Below are positions 37,601 to 49,969 of a stretch of 64,000 bases of DNA, piece by piece. Each line of letters begins with the position of its first letter. Position 1 is the first letter of the stretch. Where the stretch lies: assembly GCA_028551475.1 (NCBI GenBank), contig CM052360.1:360501-424500 (forward strand), given 5' to 3'. Made by a program: the position numbers and the translations under genes. The notes beneath the pieces are model-generated. The model saw only the letters and a program-made list of their open reading frames with translations, had not been told where the DNA came from and did no database searches. Origin of the DNA: Casuarina equisetifolia. Lineage: Eukaryota; Streptophyta; Magnoliopsida; Fagales; Casuarinaceae.

Positions 37601-40600
37601 TAGGTCCTTCTGCTATCAGCAGCAGTAGTGTTAGCAGTAGTAGTAATAGTGGTTGCAACAGTGTCAATTACTGAATTGAATACTATAGTACTAATAACAG
37701 CAATGTCATAGAAGGAAGAGAATTAGAACAGTATAGTTCTAATGACAGTAATATCATAGAATAAAGAGAATTAGCTTATGGCTTGACTATCTGTATTGAC
37801 CTTCATGAGTGATAAATACATTGGAAACCGAAGTAAAAACGTGGGTTAGCATTGCAGTTGTTCTCTAACCTTACGCGTGTTATTGTAATGCTGTCTCGGA
37901 GCCTGGTCAAGGAGCAGTAGCAGCAGGTAGAGTAGATCTCTTTTTTCTTACTGAAAATAAATGGGAAACCCTGCTGCTATTGGACTTGCACTACTAGAAA
38001 AAGGCTTGATCTCTACCGCTTATATGATTTTAAAATTTTGGACACACTATGAAATTGCAAATCCAAGAGAATTGGGTGACCTCACAGCTTTCATGATGGC
38101 AGCTTATTTCTGTTTCTGTGATAGATGCGCATGATTTATTCCATGAGACCTTATGCTTTATGCTATATGTACAGCTTTCTTGCTTGAGCAGACTGCTGAG
38201 TGTTTGTTCGATATATGAAGTACCTTGTTTGCATTGCAGGGCAGAGGCAACAAGAGTAGTGGAGATAATTTCCATGCTGCTCCAAATATTGATCATTCAC
38301 AAGATTTTGTGAGGAAGGATATAAGGGAATGGTTACGTTGGCTGAGGTAAGCAGTCCGGACTGATTTCTTGGACATTCCTGAGGGATTCTTCTGAGGGAA
38401 TCATATCCTTCTTTTCAGTCAAGTCAAGAAAGCTTCTTTTTAGAGAAGATATGTCCAAATACTTCCCTAAGTAGAGCAACAAACTAAATCTCTTTCAAAA
38501 CTGGGTTACCCAGAATGAAAGCTGGAGTTGATTCTTGATTATGGCACCCTTAAGAGTGTCTCAAAGCATTTCTTTTCCTTTCCTTTCCTTTGAGCCAATT
38601 CCCTAATGATGTGACAACATTGTGAGCACCATTTTTTCTTTAGAAAAAAAATCAACATGTGAGAGGACGCATGGTTGTTTCAGGAGCTCAGAGGTAACCT
38701 ATTGGAGTAAAACCCATGCCCTATAGGTGTTGATGAAGTTAATCAATTTTGGTTGAAGGGTAAGTGGATTGATGCTCCATAACCATTCTTAACCTTAAAA
38801 AAGCCCAAGTGAACATAACTGCAAAAATCAATGACATGAAGGTGTATTATAGTTTCTGATTAGTATATATATCTGTCCCATTAAGGTGCAAAAATCAATG
38901 AACGTTTTTCCTCAGTTCCTTTGAAATATAATTGGCGGTCTACTACTTATTCTCGTGATATGCATTCTCTTTGCAGTGTATTAGGCTCTGCTTCTATAAA
39001 TAACACTAAGTTAAAGACTTGGTTTTGCTTTCAAAATGAAATCTGCAGGGAAGAAATTGGGTATGATGGGTGGAGGCTTGATTTTGTCAGAGGATTTTGG
39101 GGTGGTTATGTGAAGGACTATCTCGAAGCAAGTGAGCCTTTCTTTGCTGTTGGAGAGTATTGGGATTCCCTCAGTTACACCTATGGTGAAATGGATCACA
39201 ATCAAGATGCGCACAGGCAGAGGATTATAGACTGGATAAATGCAACTAGTGGAACTGCTGGTGCATTTGATGTCACGACCAAAGGGGTTCTTCATTCTGT
39301 AAGCATTCATCTAGACAATGTCTTTCTTGGGTGCTTGGAATATTTGAGAATATTGTGGCAGTTCATTAGGTTTTTTATGGCATTGAAAAACTTGAACTGT
39401 TTTTTTTTTTTTTTTTTTTCTATCTATATTACTATAAATGTCTCAATCACTGTTTTTAAGTTAGAAATACTAAATTCGGATAACAGGATCTGGAATCTAA
39501 ATTTTGATGGCTATGCTGATTTTATCAACCTTTCTTTTATATGCTAATTAAAGTATGATGAAGTGATCAGTTATCTGTGAATTGGTGGAATTTCTCATGT
39601 CAGAGACATATTAACTTGGAGTTATGCCACTATTCTTTACAGTTGTACCTAAGAAGCTGTATCCATATATATACTGGCAACAAAATCAAATAAAATTGTG
39701 AGCTTGCCAGAAGTCATGGTGGCATACCTCCACCATTAACCTATTAACTTGATAAACTAGATGCATCTATAAAAAGTATGGCTTGTGTATGTGTATATAA
39801 GGTGCGTAATTTGTCTCAGCAATCAGGCTTCACTTTAGTGTACTTGTACTGAGCTATGACATCTTGTATAAGGGGACATTTTGAGTTGGATGTTATATAC
39901 TTGCATCTTACATTTGTTTTATGTAGGTTCTGGATAGTTGTGAATATTGGCGATTGTCAGATCAAAAGGGAAAGCCTCCAGGGGTTGTTGGATGGTGGCC
40001 ATCGCGTGCTGTTACCTTTATAGAGAATCATGACACTGGTTCCACTCAGGTTTGAACTCCACTTGGATTCTCCGTCCCATCTGTATGTTGTGTTTGGTGA
40101 TAATACAGGTTACTACCAAATTAATTAGGGTGGTCCTCATTTTAGGTAAGGTCATGGAAGGCTGTAGATTCCGGTAAAAAAACATCCTAGGGATATAAAA
40201 ACATTGCTCTCCTTAAATTGTGGTTCAACTCTTAAAAATTTTCTCCCTCTTTTATTAGGAAGACGAGACTCCGGTTGAATACTTTTCTGATGCTATTGAC
40301 TCAACTAGGAATTCTTGGAAGTTTTTTTTTGCTGACACATGCCTTTCTATATGCTTCCTTCCGCAGGGTCATTGGAGATTCCCGGGGGGAAAGGAAATGC
40401 AAGGATATGCTTACATCCTGACTCATCCCGGAACACCTTCCGTGTTCTATGATCATATTTTTTCTCACTACCGGTCTGAAATTCAAGCTCTAATCTCTGT
40501 CAGGAACCGGAACAAAATCCACTGTCGCAGTACGGTAAGTGTCAAATATAGGCTTGCATTGTTTGGGCATTTTTATGTAGACCCTAAAGAGAATACATTC

Positions 40601-40971
40601 GTTCTCACCATGATGTAAAAAATCTGAAGAATAGTAGTCTATCATATCTAGGGAGAAAAAACAAAGGCCTAGGGGTTGGATAGTACTTTTAACCTGTCTA
40701 ACTATTTATCATTCTTCTCTTTTCTGGGCACCAAGTGCCCAAATTATTCCTTCTGATCTCCAATTGAAACAAGGTTTCAGAGCATTGACTTCATTTATGA
40801 TGCATAATGCAGGTCAAAATTACCAAGGCTGAAAGGGACGTGTATGCAGCCATCATTAGTGACAGAGTTGCAATGAAGATTGGACCCGGTCATTATGAAC
40901 CTCCAAATGGAACTCAACGATGGTCTTTAGCTGTTGAGGGAAGAGATTACAAGGTCTGGGAAGCATCTTGA
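31700..40971 (+). CDS. AMY3: Plastidial alpha-amylase AMY3 (GH13, with tandem CBM45 starch-binding domains)
   Basis: Thirteen exons join in phase: 31700-31972, 32479-32609, 32760-32814, 32894-33013, 33136-33256, 33911-34266, 35217-35875, 36266-36455, 38240-38346, 39049-39298, 39927-40049, 40367-40534 and 40813-40971 (903 aa; Arabidopsis AMY3 is 887). The start [10 protein letters not shown] leads a Ser/Arg-rich transit peptide. Two CBM45 modules follow (each with a W..HWGV motif: [12 protein letters not shown] and [11 protein letters not shown]), then a coiled linker, then the GH13 barrel from about residue 510. Catalytic residues are Asp682 ([10 protein letters not shown]), Glu707 (VGEYWD) and Asp790 (ENHDTGSTQ). 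Cys515 (ILCQGFNW) and Cys603 (LNHRCAHY) match, with a constant +16 offset, the Arabidopsis Cys499/Cys587 pair reported to form the regulatory disulphide. It hydrolyses alpha-1,4-glucan in chloroplast starch breakdown. No lesions were seen. Confidence 0.97.
37684..37774. repeat. Two-copy 48-bp tandem repeat in AMY3 intron 8
   Basis: TATAGTACTAATAACAG... at 37684 and TATAGTTCTAATGACAG... at 37732 both run on to ...AGAGAATTAG, with a few substitutions between the units. A CAG/TAG trinucleotide-rich stretch (37615-37660) precedes it. Confidence 0.7.
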
Positions 40972-42521
40972 TAAAGTCAACCTGATTTCTGCCACATATC
41001 TTTTAGTATATAAAGTTGGTTACAAAGGTTTCCACGGCAAGGTTTTATTATTTTTTTCTACAAAGCAAATTGAAGAAGGCCGTAAAGAATAATAATCTTC
41101 TTCCTCATGGTGGTTTGCTTCGAACCTCCATTGAAGTTGTACTTACCAAGATCTTCCTGACAAGAAGGTTGCTAGCAACTTGATCGAGGGATGTACGTTC
41201 TACATATACTGGCATTGTAATATCTCGTGGAAACATTTTTTAAATAAACGTGTCCTGGAATACCATTATACCTTACAAGTGTAGAATTTTGTAAACAATC
41301 ATTTATAATAAGAGATGGTTATATGTAACTGTTCTAATGGGAGTAATTTAGAGTCACTCATATTTTTTATGGGAATGATGTTTTATATTGCTTAAATCTT
41401 GTTATAATGTCATCTATATATAAAAAATAGGAGGAAATAAACTTTTCTATATGATATCAGAATTCAGATTAAGTGCAACATGTCTCTGATCTGTGATATA
41501 ATTATGCAGGGGTGTGCAAATATAACAAATAATCTTCTATGGAACAATTATGCCCCTAAAAGAATAGGCATGTCCTACAATTGAGCATACCAAGAGTAGT
41601 GCATGAAGTACTCGAAGGCATCTTTTCAACAAAAACTAGAAGTTTTCCAGTATAAAAGATGCCAAATTTTCACTATATGCAAAAAGAAAGAATCAGCATA
41701 TGTGTATTCTCTACGATTCATTAGAGACGGATACTTGTTGCAATCTTTTTACTCTCCGACTCATTATTCTTTAATAGCCCAGTAGAGGCACAGAAGCACA
41801 GCATTTCGAAAAACAGAAAGTGAAACAAAACTGTCTATTTCGCAGTAGAGAGAGTTTTGGTGCTAAGACAAGAAAGAAGAAAAAGAAACATTTGTAGTGT
41901 TAATGATCTCATGAATTTTAAGGAAAAAAACAAACTTGAAGCCTTGTTTTCCCGGAGCAGCTCCTAAGAACATTTTACAGTCAGTATTGTTTAACAGTTT
42001 GTTTCTCAGGAAACTCAAAGACCCATTGGTTAACAAGAATTCAGATAAGCTTTTAGCCTGTATTTCTCAGGACGCACTGAGGCTGCCGGGAAAATACTGC
42101 CCACATCGCTGCCATTTCTATGTTTGATATGAAAGCCATTACACATTCAAAAGCCAACCAATGTCACTACCTTTTGCTAAATATGGAAACCAGGTAGTTT
42201 TAAGACCGTGAACCGTAGGTGGCTCCCCTTTCTTCCCGGCTTATGCCTCTCCAACTTCATCAACTCACGTCTCTCGGTTTTCAGACTCTTGGCTGTTGTA
42301 TTTAAAGGTTATCATCCACTAAATAATGGATTCTTCGCAATCAGACCTCGAGGACCCTTTCACTTGTGGGTTCGATCCATTGGCTCGGTTTGGCTTCGTC
42401 TTGGTCCTCTTCCGCTCAGCCAATGATCGCCGGGAGACCTTGGCATTCATTACTAGTATAGAAGTAGAAAGAAAATTGAAGCTTGAAAAGTAGACTTTGG
42501 TTTAACTTGTACGCAGAAGCA
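40972..42521. other. Intergenic between AMY3 and the pectate lyase
   Basis: AMY3 3' UTR, then AT-rich sequence. No gene is supported. A more GC-balanced stretch at about 42200-42480 precedes the pectate lyase ATG and is probably its promoter and leader. Confidence 0.4.
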
Positions 42522-44525
42522 ATGGAAAAAGTTCACAGAAATTTCTTTCTGTTCTTGTTTTTGGGGTCATTATCTGTAGTTATCCCCACCCTCCACGCCA
42601 ACATCGCTGATTTTGATGACTACTGGAGGAACCGCGCCGAGCAAGCCCGGAAAGCCAACCTTCAGGCCTTTCATGAAGATCCTGAGGAAGTCACAGCTAA
42701 TATCACCTCCCATGTCAACAAGTAGGTCTTGTCCGTTCCAGTTCAATTTTTATGTCAAATTCATATATTTTGCGTGGAATTTTAACCAAAAATGCATAGT
42801 ACTTTCGCTTCTTTCAAATTTGGCGTGCAGGGTCTTGATGGGGACGAACAGCACAAGAAGAAACTTGAAGAAGAAGGCTACCTGCTTGGCCACCAACCCC
42901 ATTGATCGGTGCTGGAGGTGCAAAGGCAAGTGGGCCAAAAACCGCAAGAGGCTAGCTGATTGCGCCCTCGGCTTTGGCCACCGGACCACAGGCGGAAAAG
43001 ATGGTCCGTACTACATCGTGACGGACTCGTCGGACAACGACATGGTGAATCCCAAACCCGGAACCCTCCGCCACGCCGTCATTCAAGAAGGGCCACTCTG
43101 GATAATCTTCTCAACCAGCATGGTTATTAGGCTGAACCAGGAGCTGATCATGACAAGCAACAAAACCATTGACGGGAGAGGAGCCCACGTGCACATAGCC
43201 GCGGGTGCTGGCATCACCCTCCAATACATCAGCAACGTGATCATCCATAACATCCATATCCATGACATCGTCGCCGGAACTGGCGGAACGATCAGGGATT
43301 CTGTTGACCATGTTGGTTTCAGGACCCAGAGCGACGGTGATGGTATCTCCATCTTTGGTGCGTCGCACATTTGGATTGATCATGTTTCGATGTACAAATG
43401 CCAAGATGGCATGATTGATGCCATCATGGGATCAACTGCTATTACCATCTCCAACAGCCATTTCACCCACCACAATGAGGTAACTAATCCTCTGCAATTT
43501 TAAGAGCCATGCTTAGTTTCACCAACAAAACAAAGATAAAGATAAATATATGTTAGAAATCATAAAGAATGATCCATAGCAAAATTAAAACCTTAAGTTA
43601 TTGATTAGAAAAACTTCCATTTATAAATTATTTTTCAGGCTTTTATATTTCCCAGATATGGAACTGATAATCGTTGATCAAATTTGGTGTTGGACGATTC
43701 AGGTGATGTTGTTTGGTGCAAGCAACAGCTACTCTGCGGACCAGATAATGCAGATCACAGTCGCCTTCAACCACTTCGGCAAGGGATTGGTGCAAAGGAT
43801 GCCGAGGTGCCGATGGGGATTTTTTCACGTCGTTAACAATGACTACACTCACTGGGAAATGTATGCCCTGGGTGGTAGCAGCCAACCTACCATTATTAGT
43901 CAGGGGAACAGATTCATTGCTCCTCCAAACAGCGATGCTAAAGAGGTATGTCAGATTGGATGATAACACTGCCCATATATTTGTTTATAGCGAATGCATG
44001 TTCTATTACAAATAGGTTAATAATCTAGCCTAAAAGATAGTTCAAAAATTAGATACTCTTTGTTTCATTCAAACTTTATCCCATAATTCTTATCTTTCGT
44101 TATGGGATTCTCGTCAAATTTGTTGAGCTTTAAGTCTAAGTTACATCTAGATGAGTAATAATCGAACATTAGAAAGATAAGAAGTAAACCAGTGGATAAC
44201 TTATATATAGGAGTGGTAATCCCACACCGGAAAGAACAGAATAATGTCTCTTGAGGTAAATTTAATTCTGAGAAACTGCTCGTGTCTGATGTTGGTGAAG
44301 GTGACGAAGAGGGAGTACGCGATGGAGAGTGAGTGGAGCAGTTGGAAATGGAGATCTGAGGGAGATCTGATGGTGAACGGAGCATTCTTCGTTCAATCCG
44401 GACCTCCACTCAGTAAGAAACCGTACTCAAGGCTGCAATTGATCAAAGCGAGACCCGGAACATATGTCAAAAGACTCACACGGTTCGCCGGGACACTTAA
44501 ATGCCAAGTGGACCAAACTTGTTAG
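42522..44525 (+). CDS. Pectate lyase, PL1 family, LAT56/LAT59 (pollen-type) group with N-terminal Pec_lyase_N domain
   Basis: Four exons: 42522-42721, 42831-43479, 43703-43945 and 44301-44525 (438 aa). A hydrophobic signal peptide ([20 protein letters not shown]) indicates secretion to the wall. Residues ~28-70 ([21 protein letters not shown]) are the Pec_lyase_N segment characteristic of the LAT56/LAT59 group. The parallel beta-helix carries the Ca2+ ligand regions ([17 protein letters not shown]) and the catalytic-Arg strand [17 protein letters not shown]. The C-terminus is [17 protein letters not shown]. The enzyme cleaves de-esterified pectin by beta-elimination, releasing unsaturated oligogalacturonides. 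The ATG at 42522 was chosen because it directly precedes the signal peptide. Conserved motifs are intact. The unit duplicated downstream starts ~220 bp after this stop codon. Confidence 0.95.
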
Positions 44526-45157
44526 TCATTTCCCAAGTTTCTTTAATAAAACTCAGCCTCGTTTTTCTGGGCGGGGATGAACGAGAACATGAGAAAGAAG
44601 ACTAAGCGAAACAGATTGATGCCTTTAGTTTTAGTAGTTGATAGAAGTTTTGTATTTGGTCTGTTGGGGGAAGAAGGGAGGGCAAAGCAAAGTATTTACT
44701 GGAGTCTCATAAAGATGGAGAACAAGAAAAGAAAAAATATGTCTGCATGGCTGTTTTTTTGCGTGCTTTTATGTCTTTCCAACTCAAAGCAGAAGTAATA
44801 TGGTTGTGTAAATACGCAGGCATATGAATGTCTCTCTCTCAATAATTTCAAAAGTCACATATATTATGTAATAAATGCTTATGGTTCACTGTCGTTAACC
44901 CAACCTGCTTTCCAAATTGAATGAAGAAGAGAGTGGTTGTTGAGAAAGCCTTCTTCTCTTTATAGACTTACTTGCGAGGAATGACATGTATTATATTTTA
45001 AAGATGTTTCTTCAACAAGATTTAGGCAATGTAAGATACTATTTATACTATTCTTAACATGTCGAATTGTAGCTAATGTGAAAATATTCATTATTGGATA
45101 ATACATCTTCTTCCTTGTGTTGTTTTTTGAACATAAACTCTAATATTATGTTAAGAA

Positions 45158-45204
<47 letters not shown>

Positions 45205-46381
45205 TATAAACTAGCTTGTAAGGAGGAGCACGCATTTCATTCTAAAGATATTTCTCAAAATTAATTTTGGTCATAATGGTTAAGAAAAAGAAAAAAAGAC
45301 GTTACTTCCAAGAGGACAGTACCAAGAAGTGCTTCTTTTCGCTAGAAATGTAAGAATATCCATTGATGAATATTTCAAAGGGATATTGGTTCTAAGTAGG
45401 TTACAAGAAAAGACAAGAAATATGATAAGGCATTCATAGGAAACACCGTTGTCGGAAGCTCTGTGATTAAAGACATATTGATGGGTTTGTTGCTTGCAAG
45501 CACATTCCTAAACAAGCGTCAAAAGTCCACTTACTGGGTCGAAGAATTCTAGGCATAAGCAAGAAGAGAACTCGTAAATGACAACAGATCATGCTATCGA
45601 GTATTTGTCTTGGGCGATAGATTTGCATGAGTCTCTTTTCCTAGAAGACAAATTCGAAGGGATTTGTGTTGTATAGTGGAGGAAAAGCCAAAAACCTAGA
45701 TGTCTCGTCTGCTCCTTGCCAACCGTTAATAATCCAAGAACCCATATTTTCTTACTCAACTTCACCATGAGGGTAGATTTACCATTTTGTTGAAGAGTTC
45801 ACGTCAACAATTTACACTTTGTTTGCAAGATTGTTATTTGTGATAAAAATAATATGATGTCTCATGATGCATACAAATTATCTGAAAATCCTCTTTATAA
45901 GGAAAGGAGACCCCTATTCTTAAATAAAATTTTAAGTAAGATTGAACTTTTTTATTATAACATTAGTGTTTGAGCTTTGGTGTTTTTACACGTTCATGGG
46001 AGGGTGTGTAAAAATATGTGTGATATAAGTTTCTCGGTGCTTAAATTTAATTTCAGAATGGATTATAAAAACGTCGATTATGCCGATGTTTTGCTAAAAA
46101 TTGGTGTGATATATGAAGCTGGATAATTTTGTTTATACCCCTAACGTGCTTTAGTTCTTCGCCGTCTTACAGGAAGCAGACATTTCAAATTTGTCTTAAA
46201 TGGAAACGTTATCATCGAAATCCTTGTCTTGTGAGAAAAATTCTGATCGGGAAGAAAAAGAAACAAATTTGGGATAAGACAACTTATTAGAGACGTATAT
46301 AAGGACTTGCACTCGGTTGCTTAACATCAAGCCACCACAGCACTTGCCTGCAGTTTTCTTGACGTTCGGAGCATATCGGAA
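44526..46381. other. Pectate lyase 3' flank and upstream region of the intact AP2 gene
   Basis: From about 44747 onward this sequence is repeated, with gaps, at 57493-59195. It contains an (AT)n tract (45166-45200) and a ~461-bp segment (about 44982-45437) bounded by AGGAA on both sides that the second copy lacks. A TATA box TATATAAGG lies at about 46296-46304, ~77 bp before the AP2 ATG. Confidence 0.6.
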
Positions 46382-49000
46382 ATGGAGATGACCACCGTGA
46401 AATACGAGTTGGGCCCAGGAGTGCGACGCTTGTGCATAGTGGAAGGAGATGCTTCGGCTAATAACTACATCAAGAGGCGGCGAAGAAGATCCTATGCACC
46501 TGAAATAACCTGTAACGAAGACGGACGGCAACAAAAACAACGACCGGCGCAGCAATTCACTGCCAGCAGCGGCGTGAAGAGAAGTTCAAGATTTCGTGGG
46601 GTTAGCAGGTTCGTTGAATTTGTCTCTTCAGATACGTAATAAAATGTTAAAAAGAGTATATTTTACGTTACTTAAAATTCTATTTCCTGTTAAAGAGAGA
46701 ATGAATTTTCTTACATAATATTAGAATTTAAATTCAAGTAAAACATTTTATTTGTTTATAAAATTGTAAATTGTTAACATAGACAATTTTTAGATCTCTT
46801 CTTCTCATAATGACTTGTGTTAAGAAAAGAAATTAAAATGTTGCTAATTAACATGTGAGATGAGATGAATTTCTTGGTTCGAAAAAAGAAGCTAATATGT
46901 GTTGGAAAACACAGACATAGATGGACTGGACGTTTTGAAGCTCATTTATGGGACAAGGGAACATGGAATCCAAGCCAAAGGAAGAAGGGAAAGCAAGGTA
47001 CATGATGACAGCACTTGTCTCTATAGTTATGGGCAGAAATGTTCTTCTTGATTGCTCACACCTGCTTTTTCTACTGTTTTGCTCATGGGAACGGCTTGCA
47101 TGGAGCAGTGTATCTAGGTGAGTACTTCTACTGCCAATTCAAATTATCTTTACTTTTCCTGGGGAACTCAATTTAGAGGTCACTAACCCTTATGGCATTG
47201 CCAATCAGGTGCTTATGATGAAGAAGAATCTGCTGCAAGAGCGTATGATTTGGCTGCCATGAAATACTGGGGAACATCAACTTTCACAAATTTTCCGGTA
47301 ACTGATAATATTCATGAAGTTGAATGTCTTTCTTTAATAATTTATGTATTCTTTTTCATCCTTTTATGTTACAAATTTTGCATCTGACTTAGAAGTTGAT
47401 ACAAGGGGATTAATTACATATAGGTTTCATTGCATGACTCTTTTTTAGCAGTGTAAAATTGATCATCCATGTCATTAGCATTTTTAAAGGTTGATTATGT
47501 AATCATTTCTCAATGTAGTCTGGTATGAAATTCTTGTAGGTATCACAGTATGAGAAAGAAATTGAGATAATGAAGACTGTTACAAGAGAAGAGTACTTGG
47601 CCTCTTTAAGAAGGTACCTCTAAGAATTTTTCTGACAAAGTTTTATGGTAAAATCATGAATATAATTAACCTTTTTACTCTTCCTTTTTAGGAGAAGTAG
47701 TGGTTTCTCAAGAGGTGTGTCCAAGTATCGAGGAGTTGCTAGGTAAAATAAATATGGACAATGATAATGATTGCTTTGTTAGTTATTGTGCAGAGGGAAA
47801 CCAATTTGTAATTACATTGAACTTTTGATTAATTGCAGGCATCATCACAATGGAAGATGGGAAGCAAGAATAGGGAGGATTTCTGGAAACAAATATCTCT
47901 ATCTTGGAACTTATAGTAAGTTTCATCAGCAATGTTTGTGTTGCCCAAATCTACCTTATGTTTGGAACTTGCCCATGATTTGATTGAGTGGATGCAATAA
48001 TTTTGCAAAACACAAGTTAATGGCTTCATAATAATAAGACCTATATTGAAATGTCTCACATTGCTTATAATTTTTTGTAAAATCCTTTATACACACACAA
48101 GTTGTCTACTTCTTAATAAACTTATTTTGAAGAAAAAATGGTATTATAGTTTATAATACACGTAAATAAAATTCTACTACAATGTATTATCTAAGTGTAT
48201 AATATCTCTTATAATATCAATTTTAAAACATGTAACATCATTTTATAGTGATTTTGATAGATAATATCATAATATCTCATGTTACTTATTTACAATTTAT
48301 TGTGAAGTTAATTATATATAAATATATTGTTATAATTTTATACAAAAAGTGAGCATGTTTTAAGAACTTGGCAGTCTTAGAGTGGTAAGAATGAAATGCA
48401 ACTGGTTTATAATAGACCATTCCATCCCTTTTAGGCACCCAAGAGGAGGCTGCTCATGCTTATGATATCGCAGCAATCGAATACAGAGGCATCAAAGCAA
48501 TAACCAATTTCGACTTAAGCACATACATCAGATGGCTAAGACCAGGAGTCAATGCTCTTGCTTCCCAAGAAACAAAGCCATTCGCTGAGTCACAACCTGA
48601 GACAATGCGGTTTAACCCCATTTCAACGACCGAGAAGCCAATCTTTCACTCCAATACCTTAACAAGGGTTGAGGAGGACACTCTAAGAAAACAGGACGTT
48701 GTCCAAAGAGAGACTCCCCTAGGCACTTCACCGTCCTCAACTGCATTGGGCCTTCTCCTAAGATCTTCACTGTTTAGAGAGATGACAGGGCAGATTCAGA
48801 AAGCCATTGATAAGCAAATAGAAGAGAATGACAACAAATTTCTCATGCTTAGAAGCGGCGACAAAGGAGTTGGAGGGACTCTTCGCAATCAAGTCCCCAG
48901 TTTTACGTATATGCATTCCACCGACGACAACGCTTTGCCACGTCTAGTATCGTCGGAGGAAAGCCAATTGCGTTTTTTATCCTCTGGAATTGTTCCTTGA
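46382..49000 (+). CDS. AP2-family transcription factor with two AP2 domains, WRI3/WRI4/ADAP-like
   Basis: Eight exons: 46382-46608, 46915-46997, 47109-47117, 47209-47297, 47540-47613, 47692-47742, 47839-47915 and 48435-49000 (391 aa). AP2 domain 1 begins at about residue 69 ([20 protein letters not shown]) and includes [21 protein letters not shown] linker with [20 protein letters not shown] leads to AP2 domain 2 ([39 protein letters not shown]). The 9-nt third exon codes for V-Y-L, the micro-exon known from WRINKLED1. WRI factors activate plastid glycolysis, fatty-acid and cutin synthesis genes; domain 1 here resembles Arabidopsis At1g16060/At1g79700 more than WRI1. A TATA box lies ~77 bp upstream. 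The C-terminus is Ser/Thr rich. This is the functional partner of the broken copy at 59196. Confidence 0.93.
47109..47117 (+). other. 9-nucleotide micro-exon (V-Y-L) of the AP2 gene
   Basis: GAGCAG|TGTATCTAG|GTGAGT: a TG TAT CTA G unit between a good acceptor and a good donor. It joins phase 1 on both sides and restores KKGKQVYLGAYDEEE, the conserved core of AP2 domain 1. Confidence 0.92.
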
Positions 49001-49938
49001 GCGTCCTTTACTAACAATCCGAAAGAGTTCTGTAAAAGCTTCACTAAACAGAAGCCCAGGTAACGTGCTACTTCTCTTTCAACTAGGACAAAGACGGGCG
49101 AAGCTGCGCCTTTACGTAATAAGATAATCCTTGTGTACAGCTAATCTATTTTGTGTGTTACACTCCTTAGTTGCATGAAAACCATACAGTGATTACACTG
49201 CTTAGATGCATGGTTGACTGCTACATCTAAAATTTGGAACATGCAGCATTACCACCTACGGAATATATGTAAGCAGGAATATTTTGATATCAGAGTTATA
49301 TTCAGTTATAACACACTGAAAAAATGGTACAGATCAAGCCGTGATTCACCAATGATTGTTTTGAGCACAAGATCATGCAAAATGAGCAAGTATTCGTTGG
49401 TGAAAGAGGGCTTTTTCTTTTTCTTTTCTGCACAGTTTCTGCGCGTTTTCTGCACTTTATTTCTTGCTACAAATACGTCCACACTGAGCAAGGTTAGAGA
49501 GAAAAGACTATCAATCTTTTTCCCGGCTATTGCCTTTTATCATCCCGTTGAAATGCCAACCTTTTTGCTCAGAAATAGAGCCATTCAGTGAGCGCACACC
49601 GTGGGAGAAAACTTTGCTGTTTTGTGCGAGTGTGCGGGAAGAGAGAAAAACTGGCCTTGCTGTTTTGTTTTTCATCCGTGCGGGGACCCCAAGTGAAACT
49701 CACCGTTTCACTCAAATGGAGTTATTGGGCTTGAGGCTTTCGTCGTGTAATTGACCCAAAATAACTATGAGCTTGCAAAAAATACCATACTTAGTCCAAA
49801 ACAAGTATTCTAGAATAACATGGTTTCAGCCCACAACTAATGCAACAATCTAGTCAGCCCAAAATATAATCCAATACATTTAGTCCAACAGATAATATAT
49901 ATATAACATTATTACAATGTTTTATGTGAATATTATAT

Positions 49939-49969
<31 letters not shown>

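Larger units (their letters stand above)
44747..49320. repeat. Duplicated unit, copy 1 (contains the intact AP2 gene)
   Basis: Similarity to 57493-62085 starts with CATGGCTGTTTTTTTGCGTG and ends near AGTTATAACACAC. It covers the upstream flank, all eight exons, the introns and ~320 bp of 3' flank. Introns are as similar as exons, so the duplication is a recent DNA-level event. The two copies are direct repeats ~8.2 kb apart. Confidence 0.85.
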
